A stretch of DNA of 64,000 bases, from the NCBI GenBank assembly GCA_037043015.1, contig CM073321.1, positions 10,052,001 to 10,116,000 on the forward strand, in the 5' to 3' direction. Within the stretch, counting starts at the first letter, position 1. Every line of letters starts with the position of its first letter. Shown in pieces: positions 1-12,514 of this stretch. The stretch comes from Bryum argenteum (lineage: Eukaryota > Streptophyta > Bryopsida > Bryales > Bryaceae). Below the pieces are notes generated by a model. That model saw only the letters and a list, made by a program, of their open reading frames with translations. It was not told where the DNA came from and searched no databases. A program made the translations under genes and the position numbers.

Positions 1-2
1 AG

Positions 3-440
3 GAGTTTGGGGAAGATGAGGCATTTGTTGGAGAGATCCGAGATCGCCCTCAACCATCTTTCCGTGTAGCTCGTGATGTTTATGAAGGATACTTTCTTGC
101 TATTCGGCCTGCAGATGGTGACTCACGACCGGTGTGGATCGCTCGAGCGTTGTCAGATCCGAACATAAACCCCGAGCAGCCAAATTGCATCCTTATTCAA
201 TTCTTTCGGCCTACATCAAGGGATCGAGATGTGCAAGAGACCTACAATGGATGGGATTCGGTCAAAGGATTGCGTTGGAAGGTTGACGATACTCAACCTC
301 CTTTGTGGGAGAATACAGCTTCATTGATGACTTCATGGAAGTCAAAGGTCAAAAAGGATACAACCGAGTGCACCTTAAAAATTCCGGTGGATCAAATTAA
401 AGTCATTCACGATACTATAGTTGAATTTTCTAATGCTTGA
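3..440 (+). pseudogene. C-terminal fragment of a DUF7869-like transposon protein
   Basis: The frame is open from base 3 to a TGA at 438-440 and is cut off by the window edge, so only the last ~145 residues are visible. The reading lines up along its length with the C-terminus of the full copy at 6877-9806 (shared pattern R-DV-YF-A-R-ADGD-R--WIARAL, then Q-TY-GWD, then S-MTSWK). That homology is read directly from the two translations. Assignment to the DUF7869-type family of transposon-encoded RNase-H-like proteins comes from the better-preserved copy and is inference. In the full copy this domain lies next to the element terminus; no such terminus is visible downstream of 440. No in-frame stop is seen, so this may be a live 3' exon of an element lying left of the window. 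Confidence 0.6.
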
Positions 441-845
441 AGGTCTTATATGTATTGCAATCGTATTTGAGTATTGTAACAGCTACATAGTCATGGCTTT
501 GTCTTCCGACTTAGAAATAATAATCTTTTGTTTCAAATTCAAAAGGTTATAGGCATTTATAAATATAGAAGATATGTTAGACCAAATGATCTACAAGGAT
601 GTGTGGTTTAGGATGTTGGTAGTATCAATGGAATATGGACTATCTTCAAGTCACTTAGCTCACTTCGAGCAACACTTTGTTTGTGGTACTGGGTTTCATT
701 TGAAATCAAAAATACATTGTACGCATTTATGAAAATATATTTCTATACTATATTATAGTATTGATTTGTTCTTTCCAATTAGTACTTTTGTCGATTGATT
801 TATGTGAAAAAAAATCATAACATGTATTTAATTTGTTATAAAAGG
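441..845. other. AT-rich 3' flank, no gene seen
   Basis: This stretch follows the DUF7869-like 3' end. I see no ORF with coding character and no repeat I can delimit. It may hold the 3' untranslated region of the preceding gene. Confidence 0.4.
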
Positions 846-849
846 TAGT

Positions 850-1078
850 AGTGGTTAGCACCACTGATGTTTGTGTGTGTCATACATGTCACAATTAAGG
901 GTACGTGGTTGGTTGGTAGCAAATATTTTCCTGCCCGCTGAAGCTCACTTAGCAGTACCAAGTCATGTGTACATTTTAGCTGCTCAAACGAGTCCGACCG
1001 GAATCGAACTCGGACCACCTACGTTGTACAGAAACTCCTTCTTATCCAACCACTGAGCTCATGACTTGGTGTCCATTT
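850..1078 (-). mobile_element. tRNA-derived SINE-like element, copy 1
   Basis: Read on the minus strand there is an A-box-like block TGAGCTCAGTGGTTGG (1061-1046) followed about 30 nt later by a B-box-like block GGTCCGAGTTCGATTCC (1016-1000), the spacing of an internal RNA polymerase III promoter. The B-box region and the following CTCGTTTGAGC recur at 49837-49871, so this is a dispersed family and not a lone tRNA. The segment does not fold into a good tRNA cloverleaf by eye (the acceptor stem is poor). The outer limits are guesses; no poly-A tail or target duplication was identified. Confidence 0.5.
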
Positions 1079-1349
1079 CAAAATTACTCCGGTCTTTATA
1101 TTAATCAATTGGAAAAAGCGCTTAGAAACGCCACGGTGCACAAACTTTCCCCCATATTATACTATAATTTGAATGGAAACTTTAAGATTCAAAACTTTCT
1201 AAGTTATTTGTGTACAACAAAACATCATTCTAAAACCTCTCAATTTCATTTTGAGAGGATTATTAACCGTCAAAATAATGAATATGGTGTTATATGCGGA
1301 ATCTAAGTGCACATTCAACTTCCTCGACCATGTAAGAGATGATTGTGTT

Positions 1350-2466
1350 CTAGGAAGTGGGCTTCATCAATGATTGTAAGTCATCACACTTAGAGCAACG
1401 CTCGAAATTGTCCCGCGATCTTTTGGCATAGTATTCTGGATAGCTGAGGCGGCAAATCTTACTAAGGTTTGAAGTTGACACCGGCCGAAGCCCACACTCT
1501 TCAAGGTGATGATCAACAAGAGGAATTTTGTCTTTCCACTTAAAACTTGAAGGAAGTACCTTGGCAACGACCTTCTACCCTGATGGAAGGCTCCGGGACT
1601 TGTGAGGCATGTGATCGGCATGTCTATCAAGTATTGCCCCTAAGACGGCAGAAGCAACAATCGTATGCCTCCTAGGCTTTCGCAAGCCCGTGTTCCCATG
1701 TAACTGGGCTTCATGCCCATCAGCTGCACTCTGGGCATTGCAATAAAACGTTCCGTTGCTCACGCCCATGATTTTCATCCACGCAATTCGACAAACATCA
1801 ATACCCTCTAGAGTGACTACATTTTGCCTTTCAGCATTTCTATGGAACTGCCTATGGACATCGAGTTTGACGTAATTCTTGAACTGCACAGTTGTCTTGT
1901 TGTACATGCGACACCTGAGAACCTTAATCTTCTCCCTTGGGTATAGTTGAACACAGTTGTGCTTACAGCATGTATTACATGCGACCGCATTCATTGACTC
2001 TGCTGTCATCAGGAATTGTGCTTTGCGCGAAACTGGAGTAGACTCATTCCTTGAAGAATTATCATTCGATCGAGTTCAAGATGACCCCTGCCGCTGACTA
2101 CGTTCCCGGACCCATCTGTTGTAAACATCTTGCTGGCTATGGTCAAAATGACTAACACCGTCTAGGAGGACTTGTTGGATGGGCCACGGCTTGAATGAGT
2201 AAATCATAATTGTCAGGATCCTCGACCGCAACAAGCAAAGTTGAAACTTGCACCTCAACTTGGGAATCACCGAGAAGGCCATTACAATCGAGTACAACGC
2301 CAGATCGTAGGTTTCGAAGTAAACCCTCAGCAATTTTGAGTCCTTCGGAATCAAGCATTGCAACAGTCCTCCCTGTCCAGAGCCGTGGAGGAACAACTTG
2401 AGCAGCAAGTAAACTAGGATTCAAAGGTGCATCGACGAAAGTGTCTTCGTCTGAAGAGAAATCCAT
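1350..2466 (-). pseudogene. N-terminal half of a DUF7869-like transposon protein, decayed
   Basis: Starting at ATG 2466-2464, the minus strand encodes a segment matching the first ~400 residues of the copy at 6877-9806: an acidic start, a middle block needing frame changes near 2150-2110, then the zinc-ligand-like cluster C-TCCKHNC, the block KLDVHRQFHRNAE and the motif DHMPHK. After an in-frame TAG near 1570 homology continues (SFKWKDKIP, then YAKRSRDNFERC) to a stop at 1350. It is therefore truncated and frameshifted. Just upstream (2539-3108) lies an array of palindromes, the same arrangement as at the gene in element 1. Homology to the full copy is seen; the function (probably transposition) is inferred. 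Confidence 0.65.
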
Positions 2467-2538
2467 CCTGAAATATATCTTCACAAGGTTAAAAACATGG
2501 TCACAACTCCAAGACAGTATGAGAAACGAACACATGCA

Positions 2539-3108
2539 GATTAGCTCAACTCGAGCTTAACTGACTAAGAGAATACATTCTACAGTTTAGCTCGAGTCGA
2601 GCTAAACTGCATTATGTATTCGATCAATCAGTTTAGCTCGACTTGAGCTAGACTGTCTAACCTACACCGCCTTGCAGTAAAGCTGGACTCGAGCCAAAGT
2701 GGAAATACAGTTCCGCGCTTTAGATTAGCTCAACACAGATTCACGAGATACATACTACAGTTTAACTCGACTCGAGGTAAACTGTCCGAACAAATACATA
2801 CTGAAGTTTAGCTCGACTCGAGCTAAACTGCAGATATATGCATGCAGTTCGGTGTACGTCGGGTCGAGCTAAACCACAGAAATATGCATGCTCTACAGTT
2901 TAGCTCAAATTGAGCTAAACTGCATAAACATACATGCCTTACAGTTTAGCTCGACTCGAGCTAAACTGCAGGAACATGCATGCTCTACAGTTTAGCTCGA
3001 GTCAAGCTAAACTGCAGAAATATGCACGGCATACAGTATAGCTCGACTCAAGCTAAACTACAGAAATATGCACAACATACAGTTTAGCTCGACTCGAGCT
3101 AAACTGCA
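2539..3108. repeat. Palindrome array of TTTAGCTCGA-TCGAGCTAAA units, about 11 copies
   Basis: About eleven units are spaced roughly 46 nt apart. Each holds a 22-27 bp palindrome whose best copies read CAGTTTAGCTCGA, one central base, then the reverse complement; several (e.g. near 2582-2609, 2940-2966 and 3079-3106) are near perfect. Spacers are short and also similar to each other (GCAGAAATATGCATG type). The array lies directly upstream of the minus-strand DUF7869-like fragment, in the position of a 5' leader or leader intron. Related arrays occur at 10120-10700, 18950-19365 and 46259-46612. Confidence 0.9.
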
Positions 3109-3589
3109 TGGCAAAATAGAAGACTAGTCCCGAAAATTCCGGCGGATTTCACGGGATTCGAATAGAATTTAAAATTTTGTTACAACCAGCGCTCTCCCAT
3201 TCTATCGTCACACGCAGGAATCAAAATATACTCCTGTACCAACGTAATCGTCAAATCAAAAGAATATGTCAACTACAACGACTCCGAATGCACGAAGGTG
3301 AAGTACAAGCCATTAGAATACAACCATTGAATAGAAATTATCAACTACTACTACTCAAGATAAGGAGAAAACTATGAAGAATAATGAAACAAACAATCCG
3401 AGAAGGTGTGCGAAGCAAACTAAACGACAAATTATCATGCATAAATGCAATCGAGAAACACGTACGCGAAGGTAGAGGGCGAGCTGAAGGAAGCGCGGAG
3501 AACTCAAATACGTCGACGAAGTTCAGCACACAGAGATATTAAGAAGAAAAGAATCATTTTGTCCTGGATTTCAAAGGTTATTGCGTAGC

Positions 3590-3770
3590 GGTGTGCCGTT
3601 TTCGCGCTATCCTAGAAATAGGAAATGGGAGAGAATTGACGTTTGGATAATTAAAAATTGGCGGGAACTGAAGTCTTGACAAATGAAATTGGGCGCGAAC
3701 TGAAGTGTCGACAGTCAATAATGGGCGGAAACAAAAGTGTCGACATTTGAAAATTGGCGGGATTGGGGTT
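3590..3770 (-). promoter_or_regulatory. Promoter-like block with repeated E2F-type sites
   Basis: Three to four imperfect ~40-nt repeats each hold a TTGGCGGGAA or GGGCGCGAA core, which matches the known plant E2F consensus (TTSSCGSS type). They lie between the telomere-like tract (3777-3845) and the palindrome array (2539-3108), upstream of the minus-strand DUF7869-like fragment. E2F sites together with telo-box sequence are a known arrangement in promoters active in dividing plant cells. The motifs are seen; promoter function is inferred. Confidence 0.4.
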
Positions 3771-3776
3771 ATAGGG

Positions 3777-3845
3777 TTTAGGGTTTAGGGTTTAGGGTTT
3801 AGGGTTTAGGGTTTAGGGTTTAGGGTTAGGGTTTAGGATTTAGGA
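3777..3845. repeat. Interstitial plant-type telomere repeat
   Basis: Seven perfect TTTAGGG units run from 3777 to 3825, followed by TTAGGG and two TTTAGGA variants. Unique sequence on both sides shows this is internal and not a chromosome end. It also amounts to a run of telo-boxes (AAACCCTAA on the minus strand) upstream of the minus-strand gene fragment. Confidence 0.95.
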
Positions 3846-3849
3846 TTTC

Positions 3850-6329
3850 TGATTACAGGTGTGTGATAATTGTGATTGGTCAAAAAAATATTAATCTTTA
3901 TACACCTACTGTGAGGTATACTATGTTAGCAAACACTCAATGACACAATATAATTTTAGTAAAATTACTTGGTAGCAATACATTATATACGACTTAAATT
4001 TCATATTTTTGTGAATCGAGTATCCTTATCCTAAACCTTTCTTCCTAAATAAAGTTCCTATACAATAAATTCGATGAAATATTTACCTTAAGGTGAAGTC
4101 TTATTAAGTATTAAGCTAGTATCTTATCTATAAGTTTAATACTACTAACTTTTTTGTGTGTATGCACTTGGTAACAATTCTTAATTGAATGATGATTAAT
4201 ATACACTTCAAATTAATTCTATCATATGCAACATCTCGTTAAAAATTGTACGAGTGAACATAATTTTTATTAAATTTTGTTTACTTATTCGTATATACGT
4301 AATATATTTGATAATTATATACAATTTAATATAATAAATGGTATTTATTATATATTATATACTATTTATCTGTAAATGAAAAATATATCTTTCAAATTGT
4401 AAATTCATTTAATGTAAATATAATCTTAGTATATTACTTAGAGTATTAAATTGGTTCAGCTATAAACAGTACTGATGAAATTAAATATTTTAACTTTAAA
4501 TTTTAAATGAAATCTTCAAAGTAATCTACGATGAAAAATTTATACAATTTGATAAGTAAATTTATAAATCTTGTTAAATAGACTTTGGAATATTTAATCA
4601 AAGAAGTTTTAATATTCATAAAATTTTATATTTAAACTTAATGTCATTGTATACATGCTCACTGGTATATATGTCATTGAATTCTTTTTAATATAAAGCT
4701 TACCAAAATAAGATTACTTTTGAACGTTTAATTTGATTTGTAGATGTTTAACCTTACAATTGGATTTTGTATTGAAATGTTCAAAATGAATTGCAAATAT
4801 GGACATCTTATCGTTTGAAATATGCAATTATCAAATACAATCAATACATTCATTGATCTTTAATGTTGAAATTTTATTCTGCAAATTTTTGTAACTTTCA
4901 AATTACCTATTAACTATCATCTCTAAATGCTTTTCAATGTCTTTAAGCATAGTGTATAGTGTAAGAACTATTATAAGCTTTGATCCTCCAAATGCGATCA
5001 GTATCTAGGGGTTTGTACGATGTCAAACAAAACAAATGATTGTGACGTATGCAGAAGAGCTTAATCTTTTTTTATTAAATGAACAGATTTTGTGTTTGAC
5101 TTGAATTGTTTTTATTTTTCTATATACACCGTCATGTACATCTGTACAAGTGATTGTAAACATTGCAAGCAGAGTAAAGCCTAATGTTGGTATTGGTTAT
5201 GTGGTTCTAATGTACATTAGTATTGCAATTATTCAAAAATATGAGCACTGTGAGCGTTAGAAAACAAACAACAACAATCTTTGTTGAGCCATTTACAATT
5301 TCTTCCTTTCAGCACATATTTTATGTGATTCACATTATCGAGATTCTCGAATGTAAGTATTGAAATTATTATTACTTTTGAACAATCTTTGAGAGTGATG
5401 AACTTCATTGACGTATTTATGTTTTAAACGTGATTGTTCCTTAATAATTTATTCTACTACATTATAAATATATTTAAACGCATACTAAAGAACAATAATG
5501 TTTTTAAATGAACATGCAATAAGAATAAATGTACAGAAATGATTGTTGTACAATGTAAAAAGCAATGTGAGCAATATTTATAGCTTATAATTTAAGAATT
5601 TCATCGAAACCCTGTATGCAATAACATGTTTTTATGGTTTCACAGCACTTAATATCATTAACCTATATTAGACATCAAAAAAATTCAAATTTGCGATTTT
5701 GCGAACTTTCACTGTTCTACTTACTTAATTATATTTAGAAATCTCTTATTCTCAAATTTTGAATTATAAAATAATATTCAAATTAATAATTTAGTTATTA
5801 ATTTTTGTTGTCAAATACTCCATTTATAGAAGTATCAAAAATTTAAAAATATCATATTTCATAATAATCTATATATAAACTAATATATTCTACCTTAACT
5901 CTATTCAATATCAGCTTTTTCACAAAGAACAAGTGTATAACATATGTATTAATAATCTATTCCTAACCTTCTTTCTTTCTTAATAATCTATTATAAAGTG
6001 TATTTATTAATGTCATATACCTAAATAACATATTTATAAAATACTATCTTTATTGGATTCCCTATTTATTAGTCTTTTGATGTCAATAAAAATATTAATT
6101 GAAATTTCTAAAGAATCTATTTATTAACCTACTATTTTTAAATACTATATTTATAAGATCATATATTTATTGGCGTATCAGTTCACTAAATTATATATAT
6201 ATTTAGTTATATTAATATATTTAGTAAATAGTCTAATCAGTAATCCCTTATTTCTATGCGTATTCTATAATTTGTTTATCAACAATTATCTTTCAGTATA
6301 CTATATTTATAAGATACTGTATCTTGTGC
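3850..6329. other. AT-rich intergenic DNA, no gene
   Basis: Very AT-rich sequence with stops in all frames and no ORF longer than about 60 codons. No terminal repeats or known mobile-element motifs were recognised. It ends at the TGAT target duplication (6330-6333) of element 1. Confidence 0.6.
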
Positions 6330-6333
6330 TGAT

Positions 6334-6361
6334 AACACGTAATTCATTATAATGGGAATAT
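6334..6361 (+). repeat. Left terminal inverted repeat of element 1
   Basis: Exact inverted match to 43136-43163, preceded by the TGAT duplication. The 3' end of the DUF7869-like gene lies about 520 bp inside it. Confidence 0.85.
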
Positions 6362-6876
6362 TCAAATTATCATCAAATAACATATTTTGTAAAAGTGAGA
6401 ATATTTCTATTATCATCGACCTAAATCCGGCAAAAAGGACTTCATGTGGACTCTGTAATATAAGCAAAACACCCATTAAAACAAGAAACTCAACTATATT
6501 GAGAACATATAGTTGGAATGGTCAAAACACATTCAATATCTAATCTAAAAAAAATAGCACATTAAAACGATAACCACTTAAAAATGAGAAATTACCACAA
6601 TCTCAAATATTAAATATAGTTATAAAGATACGATTCTATTGAAAATATTAGTTACAATACAAAGCTACTTCAAAAAAAATTACACCAATCCACTTATCTA
6701 ATTCTGCCTAATACGAGAAAACTCTAAACAACTTCAATATCATTGAGCTTAAATCCAATCCGAGAAAAAATTATAGACGAGCTCTTGTCCACTTTGTCCT
6801 CCATAATAGCTAAAGCCGCGATTGACTATTTAGGTCGACGTGAGCTAAATACCAATGTCTTGAGTGATCATAAATT
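6362..6876. other. Subterminal non-coding stretch of element 1
   Basis: AT-rich sequence between the left terminal repeat and the stop codon of the minus-strand DUF7869-like gene. It probably includes that gene's 3' untranslated region. No further repeat was seen. Confidence 0.5.
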
Positions 6877-9806
6877 TTATTCCTCCTCGGCCTCAAAACG
6901 CAGAACACTTTGTTTGATGATAAAAACCTATTGCTCAGATATTGAGATTGTTGGACGTTGAGAACCAGCTTTGGCACTCGGTTTCCATGACGTAAAAAAA
7001 GCACTTGCATAAAGCCAAACCGGGTCATGGCTGTCATCAAAAACCCATTTGAAATTCTTCTGAGTGTCCCAGCCGACATAGGTATCTTGAACAAGAGCGC
7101 GCTTGCTAAAAGGTTTAAAAAATTGAATACATCCCGGATTGTTGCGATCTACATCGAAATCAGTCAAAGCTCTCGCAATCCAAAAGGGTCGAGCATCTCC
7201 ATCTGCAAGACGTAAAGCCAAAAAGTAAGCAGCAAATACATCTCGACGAACGCGAAATAACTCTTTTGGTTTATCACACAATCGGCCAATAAAATGGGGG
7301 TCTTGCCCATATTCTTCGCGTTATTTGCCAGTGTTAAGATATTCTCGAGTCAAAGGTACTCGAGTCGAAAGCCAACATCCATTTTTCAAAGAAGAAGAAA
7401 CTTCCATGGGCGCCAACAATGAACCATTGACTGCACGCCAATAACGTAAAACGGAATCGTGTCGTCGACGATACTCTCCTGACAAGTCTTAGGCACATGA
7501 AGTTTCCCACAACTTAATGAAACCAGATGTACCTTTCACAATTTCATCGAGATTTCTCATAGGAATTGACGCTAGAGGCTTCATTTCTCCCGTAGGCAAT
7601 AGAGGCATACCGGTAATTGAATTCTCTTTCCACAATTTTATTCCTTCATTGGTTGATGGAAGCCACTCATTGTCAGAACATAACATCCTGTATTTCATCA
7701 TGGGCCACCCGTTGTCATGTTTGAAAATTTTGAATTGTTGCCCTTCGGAATGCCCAACAAGAACTTCGTCTTTAGAAGCAATGAAATCCTTGATATATCC
7801 TTTAAAATCAGGAATCTCCTCAATCAAATGTGGAATAACCGGAAGTGCCTCAACGTCCATGAAAGATTTCATCAAAAGAGGAATCATCAATTAGTCATTC
7901 TCATTTAGAATCATACTCCAACGTCCAAACAAAGCGTCAATATCTTCATGAGTATGTCCAACTAAAAGAAAATTGACATAAATTTCACGAATAACGCCCA
8001 TATGTACCAGAAGGGACCAAAAGCAAAACATAAACCAATTTTTGTTATCAGATGCGGCGTTGTCAAGTTGCACATGTACAACCGGAGGAAGGGATTCCGT
8101 AGCTCCTGATGACTCACTCTTAGGTAAAAGAGAGTTCAAACAAGCATCTTTTCCGATAAGCAATGCCTCAAACAAGGGATGCGTTCCAGATCTAGCAAAC
8201 AATGACTTAGAATGTGATATCGGAACCCCTTCTAAATCTCGCAAAAGCTTCAAAATAGATCCAACAGTGTGATTGCAATCACTCGGATAAATGTCAAGTC
8301 CGTAATGAGCATAACGAACATCGCAATGCCCGTGAGCAATCATTCCCGTCACAGCAATAGGAAGTTTTATAAGTGCATCATTTGTTTTTGTTTTGTGAGA
8401 GAACAAAGGACAAGTCGTTTTCGCATGATCCATTTTGTCGTGGATAATGCAAAGAACATCTTTGGGCCTTTGAATAGATAAAGAGCGGTTTGTATAATAA
8501 TACTCACGATGTGTTCGCTGATGGTCCAAGTGGAGTTTAACCTTTTTGATCCACATGTTCTTTTCACTTGAATCTGGCACCATGGACTTGATCATGGTCT
8601 CAAGTTTATCACACGTTGCACATCGCGCAAAATTGTCTCCGGGTGCTTTCTTCGAATACTCGGAGAATATTGTTCGCCTAATCTTGCTCAGAGTACTTTG
8701 ACCGTTAAATTTCAGCCCCAACCTCTCGTTGATGAGATTGATATCTGGGATCGTATCTTTCCATTTGAAAGACAAAGGCAATGACCGTGAAACTACTTTG
8801 AGTCCATTACTCAGCATCTTCGCTTTGTGCGGCATATGATCAGCTGCGTTGTCAATTAACACTTTAAGCGTTGCAGCAGCTTGCTTCACATGAAGTCGTG
8901 GTTTCTTCGAGCCAACATTCTCATGATGTCGAGCATGTAAACCAGTAGCCGCCGCCGCTTTCTTCCTCAAAAACGTAGCAGGAGGAACCCCTGTAATATT
9001 CTGCCAAGCTCGAGCACAAATATCAATACCTTCCGTTGTAACCATCGTACTTCCGTTAGCAGTTTTATGAAATCGATGATGTACATCAATCTTAAAGTGC
9101 GCCTTGAACTTAAAATCTGAAGACTCGTACATCTGCTTTCTCAAGGTCAGAATCTTTTGGCGAGGGAATGGCTGACAGCAATTTTTATTGCAACACTTCA
9201 TACTTGCAACCAAATTGACAGACTCTACGGTCAATAGTTGCTCTTCCGTCCTAGTTCTGAGGATCTGAGGATGTCTTTCTCCCAAAGTATACGGACGAAG
9301 TCCTTTCCTCTTCGGTTGATCACGAGCATAAACCGCAATATTGTATTGCTCGCGATGCAAATGATCAAGTAAAGACCAACCGTCATGAATGGCGTGGCTG
9401 AGATCCCATTTTAATGACTGAAATATTGTATCAGAAGGCAGAAACTCTAAATCCAAGCACTTTACGATCTGAACAACTACTTGATCATCTCGCAAAGGCT
9501 CGTCATCGGAGCCCAGTACACAATCAGACCCCACACTTTGACAAATACCCTCTGCAACAATGGCCCCTCCAGAATTCAATAGTGTCACAAATTTGGTTAT
9601 CCATTTGCATCTCGGGAGTCCAGGACAATCCTTCAAACGATCCGGCAGAACGAGCTCAATATCTTCCAAATCCTAATAACCAAAAAACAATTATGTTAAA
9701 AACGGAACCACCATAGATGTCGAAAGAAACAAAGCCGTGAAGATTATAATACCTCTGAAGAAAGACCTCGATTGTCCCAGTCGTCATCGGACGCACTAGT
9801 TGCCAT
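6877..9806 (-). pseudogene. DUF7869-like putative transposase of element 1 (four in-frame stops)
   Basis: Exon 1 is 9806-9753 (18 codons, acidic), followed by a GT..AG intron to 9673 and a long exon 2 from 9672. Visible in order: a Cys cluster CCNKNCC (~residue 175), the block HFKIDVHHRFHK, a DHMPHK motif, IIHDKMDHAKT, and near residue 545 QLDNAASDNKN followed by VGHTHEDIDALF. The last two are hallmarks of the DUF7869 family, an RNase-H-like domain common in transposon proteins; D and E residues there could be catalytic (inference). The frame runs unbroken to a stop at 6877 except for TAA at 7893-7891, 7491-7489 and 7323-7321 and TAG at 6930-6928, each one C->T change from a Gln codon. Comparison with 3-440 shows homology continuing past each stop in that region. 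Length ~950 residues. As read it is inactive; a recent ancestor was probably functional. Confidence 0.75.
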
Positions 9807-9990
9807 GTAAAGCGGTCACACCCTGATTATAGCTCCGTGAATATGCTATACAACATTACAAAAGATTCAAATAACCATTAGTGGAAATGAAGACGCAAAC
9901 ATGAAACCTCGGAACATGCTCAAAAAATCCTAAACACTATGGAAGTAGTATTTAGCTCGACTGGACTTAATTCCCTACCTAATATACTAG
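9807..9990. other. Leader region of the DUF7869-like gene
   Basis: Sequence between the putative start at 9806 and the left inverted arm. It holds a degenerate palindrome-like piece near 9950-9972 (TTTAGCTCGACTGG) and no ORF of note. Confidence 0.35.
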
Positions 9991-11345
9991 TTCATAAATA
10001 ATCATTTGACATTAATAAAACTTCATGGATGTTATAGGAACGATCTAAAGCTTCAGTGGATATTACTAAACTAACTATGGACATAGCTTGAAACAAAAAC
10101 TTAAACAAATACTGTACGTTTAGGAGGCATCGACCTAAACTGATCGCGTTTAGCATGCAACGATATAAACACTCTGCATTTAGCAAACGCGACCTAACCA
10201 CTGCAACTATTTGGGATTGACCTGAACACTGTGCGTTTAGCAAACAACGACCTAACACTGCGTTCAGTTGGGAGAATCCTTACCACTGTGCGTTTAGCAG
10301 GCAGCGACCTAAACACTCTGCGTTAAACAGGCAGCGACCTACACACTGTGCGCTTAGCAGGCACGGACCTAAACACAATTGTATAGCAGGCAGTGACCTG
10401 AACACTGATCATTTAAAGGCAGCGACCTAACCATTGCGTTAAGTTGGCAGCTACATACAATTTGTGCGTTTAGCAGGCAGCGACCTAAACACTCTGCGTT
10501 AAAACAGGCATCGACCTACACACCGTGCGCTTAGCACGCAGCGTCCTAATATCTGTGCGTTTAGCAGGCAGCGACCTAAAATCTGTGCGTTTAGCAAGCA
10601 GCTACCTAAAAGCTGTGCATTTAGCAGGCAGCTACCTAAAGTTGTGCGTTTAGCAGGCAGCTACCTAAAAGCTGTGCGTTTAGCTCGTGAAATTGGAAGA
10701 ACCTGTTTTTGCGACCTAAATGCACAAGCATCGACCTAAATGCACACTGTGATTCTAGTATTTCTAGTGATGTAAAATGAATCGCGCGGAGAGGTCGGAA
10801 AGAGCAAGATGAAATAACAATGCAATTGCGCATGGAATTGCAATTGCGTATGGAAATGGCGTACCTGATAGAGAGCACGAACAAACCCTAGCGCACTGAC
10901 AAACACCCTAAAACACACACCAAATGCAAGCGCAACCTAGGGCAAATGCCAGCGCGAGCTGTGCGAAGTGGTGGCAGCAGCGACGACGATCAGCAGCAGG
11001 AGAGGGCGCGCGACGACGAGGGCGCGGACGACGACCGACGATCAGCAGCAGGAACGCTTGCTGGGGAGAGGAACGCTGGCTGAATGCTGGCGGAGCGCTG
11101 GCTTGACGCAGGCGGAGCAAGCCAACTGGGGCCCCTGGCTGGCGATGCGAGCTGGCGGGGAGCCGGTTGAGAGAGGCCATCCAAAAATAGGCGGGAAGCT
11201 GGCGCCAACGGGCGGCGGGCTGCCGTGCGCCTTGATGGCGGCGTGGGGCCGCTGCTCGGCCTGCCCTGCGCGATGTGGCGGCGTCGCGCCGCTGCCCGGC
11301 TTGCCCCGGGGGTGCCCGCTGCTCCAAATGTATGGGGCTCCACTA
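9991..11345 (-). repeat. Left copy of the 1.35-kb inverted arm
   Basis: Read on the minus strand this matches 18020-19400 on the plus strand in the same order: GC-rich low-complexity part (GGCAGCGGGCACCC), a GATCGTCG-type triplet-rich part, the unique block near 10745-10930 (CACACCAAATGCAAGC; ATTGCAATTGCG; CTAGTATTTCTAGTGATGT), then the palindrome array. It lies directly upstream of the minus-strand DUF7869-like gene and contains telo-box-like CCCTAG/CCCTAA, so it is likely promoter plus 5' leader. ORFs predicted here (e.g. 10908-11381) are low complexity and probably not coding. Confidence 0.75.
10115..10725. repeat. Array of TTTAGCAGGCAGCGACCTAAA-type palindromes
   Basis: Roughly eighteen to twenty units of about 31 nt, typically GTGCGTTTAGCAGGCAGC then GACCTAAACACT. 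The outer TTTAG/CTAAA pair is inverted while the core differs from the TCGAGTCGA core of the arrays at 2539 and 46259. It lies between the arm's unique block and the start of the DUF7869-like gene, so it is probably transcribed leader or intron. Confidence 0.85.
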
Positions 11346-12514
11346 CCTAGGGTGCCCTATTGGTACATTGAGAAAATTTAAGTGTGATTATTAATTTTCC
11401 TTTTCTTTTATTCTTTATATGTTTATTTTTAAAACTTATAATCACTGCGTGTAAAACATAATTGACGTATTAATGAAACTTTCCTAGAATTATCTATGTG
11501 TTTCAACAAACTCCATGGACTAATAATTACTTATCTTGGGAATCAAAATTTATCATATTATCCTTAAGTCTATCTATATTTCCAGTATTTTTCAATTTTA
11601 TAATAAATTTGAAAACTATAAATACAATGATTAAAATAAATTATGTCTGAAATATATTTTAATTAAAAAATTAAGAAATAATTCCGTAGTGCAACTAACT
11701 TATTTGTTTCAAAATCATTTATTAAGATTTTAATTATACATAGGCTAATAAATAATTTATTACACTTTCTATCACACTTTCTAACGATGAGCTAAATAAA
11801 TCACTATAGATCAATCTTAAAATAGATTACCTTAGTAATAATTCAAATCGAATCTTAGAATAACACATACAAAATAACTGAATACTATAACTACAATAGT
11901 AGATATATTTTACCAAATACTAGTCTTCAAAGATTTGATATCAAATAACTCAATAATTATCTTAGAAATTTTTTGCTTAAAATATCTCAATTCTAATCTT
12001 AATTAACCAACTTTTAATGAACTCTTGAACATTATACTATACCAAGCTTCATTTACCTAATATTTATTTTAATATACCACATCAAATTTAATAAATAAAT
12101 AAGTTAACAAGCCACAACATATTTACTTCTAAAGTAATAAACTAGGAATATTGCAGTTACAACACCTCTGTTAAGAATTATTAGTACTATACGTAACATT
12201 ATTGAACATAATTTTCCAAATACTTATGTTAGAATAAATGTACAGAAAAATAGAATTAGTATACTACTTTCAGAATGTTTTAGTTCTATTCTTATACTAC
12301 CACATCAAATTTAGTAAATAATTCTGTTATAAGCCCTTACTTATTTACTAAATACGAACCTTAGTATAGTTTAGTTTAAATATAATGCAACTAATATCTA
12401 TGATTAAAAATCAACTACTTTAATAATATTTTCATACCGGAAACGATGTTATAAATATTCTATCTAATGTTATTAGCGTAGTACGATTATTAGGGCTATA
12501 AATAGAGTAGAAAT

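Noticed and set aside
965-1072. Functional tRNA gene
   Set aside because: A and B box-like blocks are present but the acceptor stem does not pair well, and the same sequence continues as a longer dispersed repeat (49790-49935), so a SINE is more likely.
3777-3845. Chromosome end
   Set aside because: The telomere units are few, degenerate at one end and flanked by ordinary sequence on both sides, so this is an interstitial tract.
6877-9806. Alternative genetic code with TAA/TAG read as Gln, as in some green algae and ciliates
   Set aside because: TGA stops of the same kind (from CGA or TGG) and frameshifts occur in the same elements, and both paralogous tail genes end at a conserved TAG (40940-40942 and 49004-49002). 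Methylation-driven C->T decay explains all of it.
10908-11381. Arg/Ala-rich ORFs in the two arms (10908-11381 and 18024-18712)
   Set aside because: They are GC-rich triplet and 13-bp tandem repeat sequence, open on both strands, with different frames in the two arms and no conservation of a peptide.
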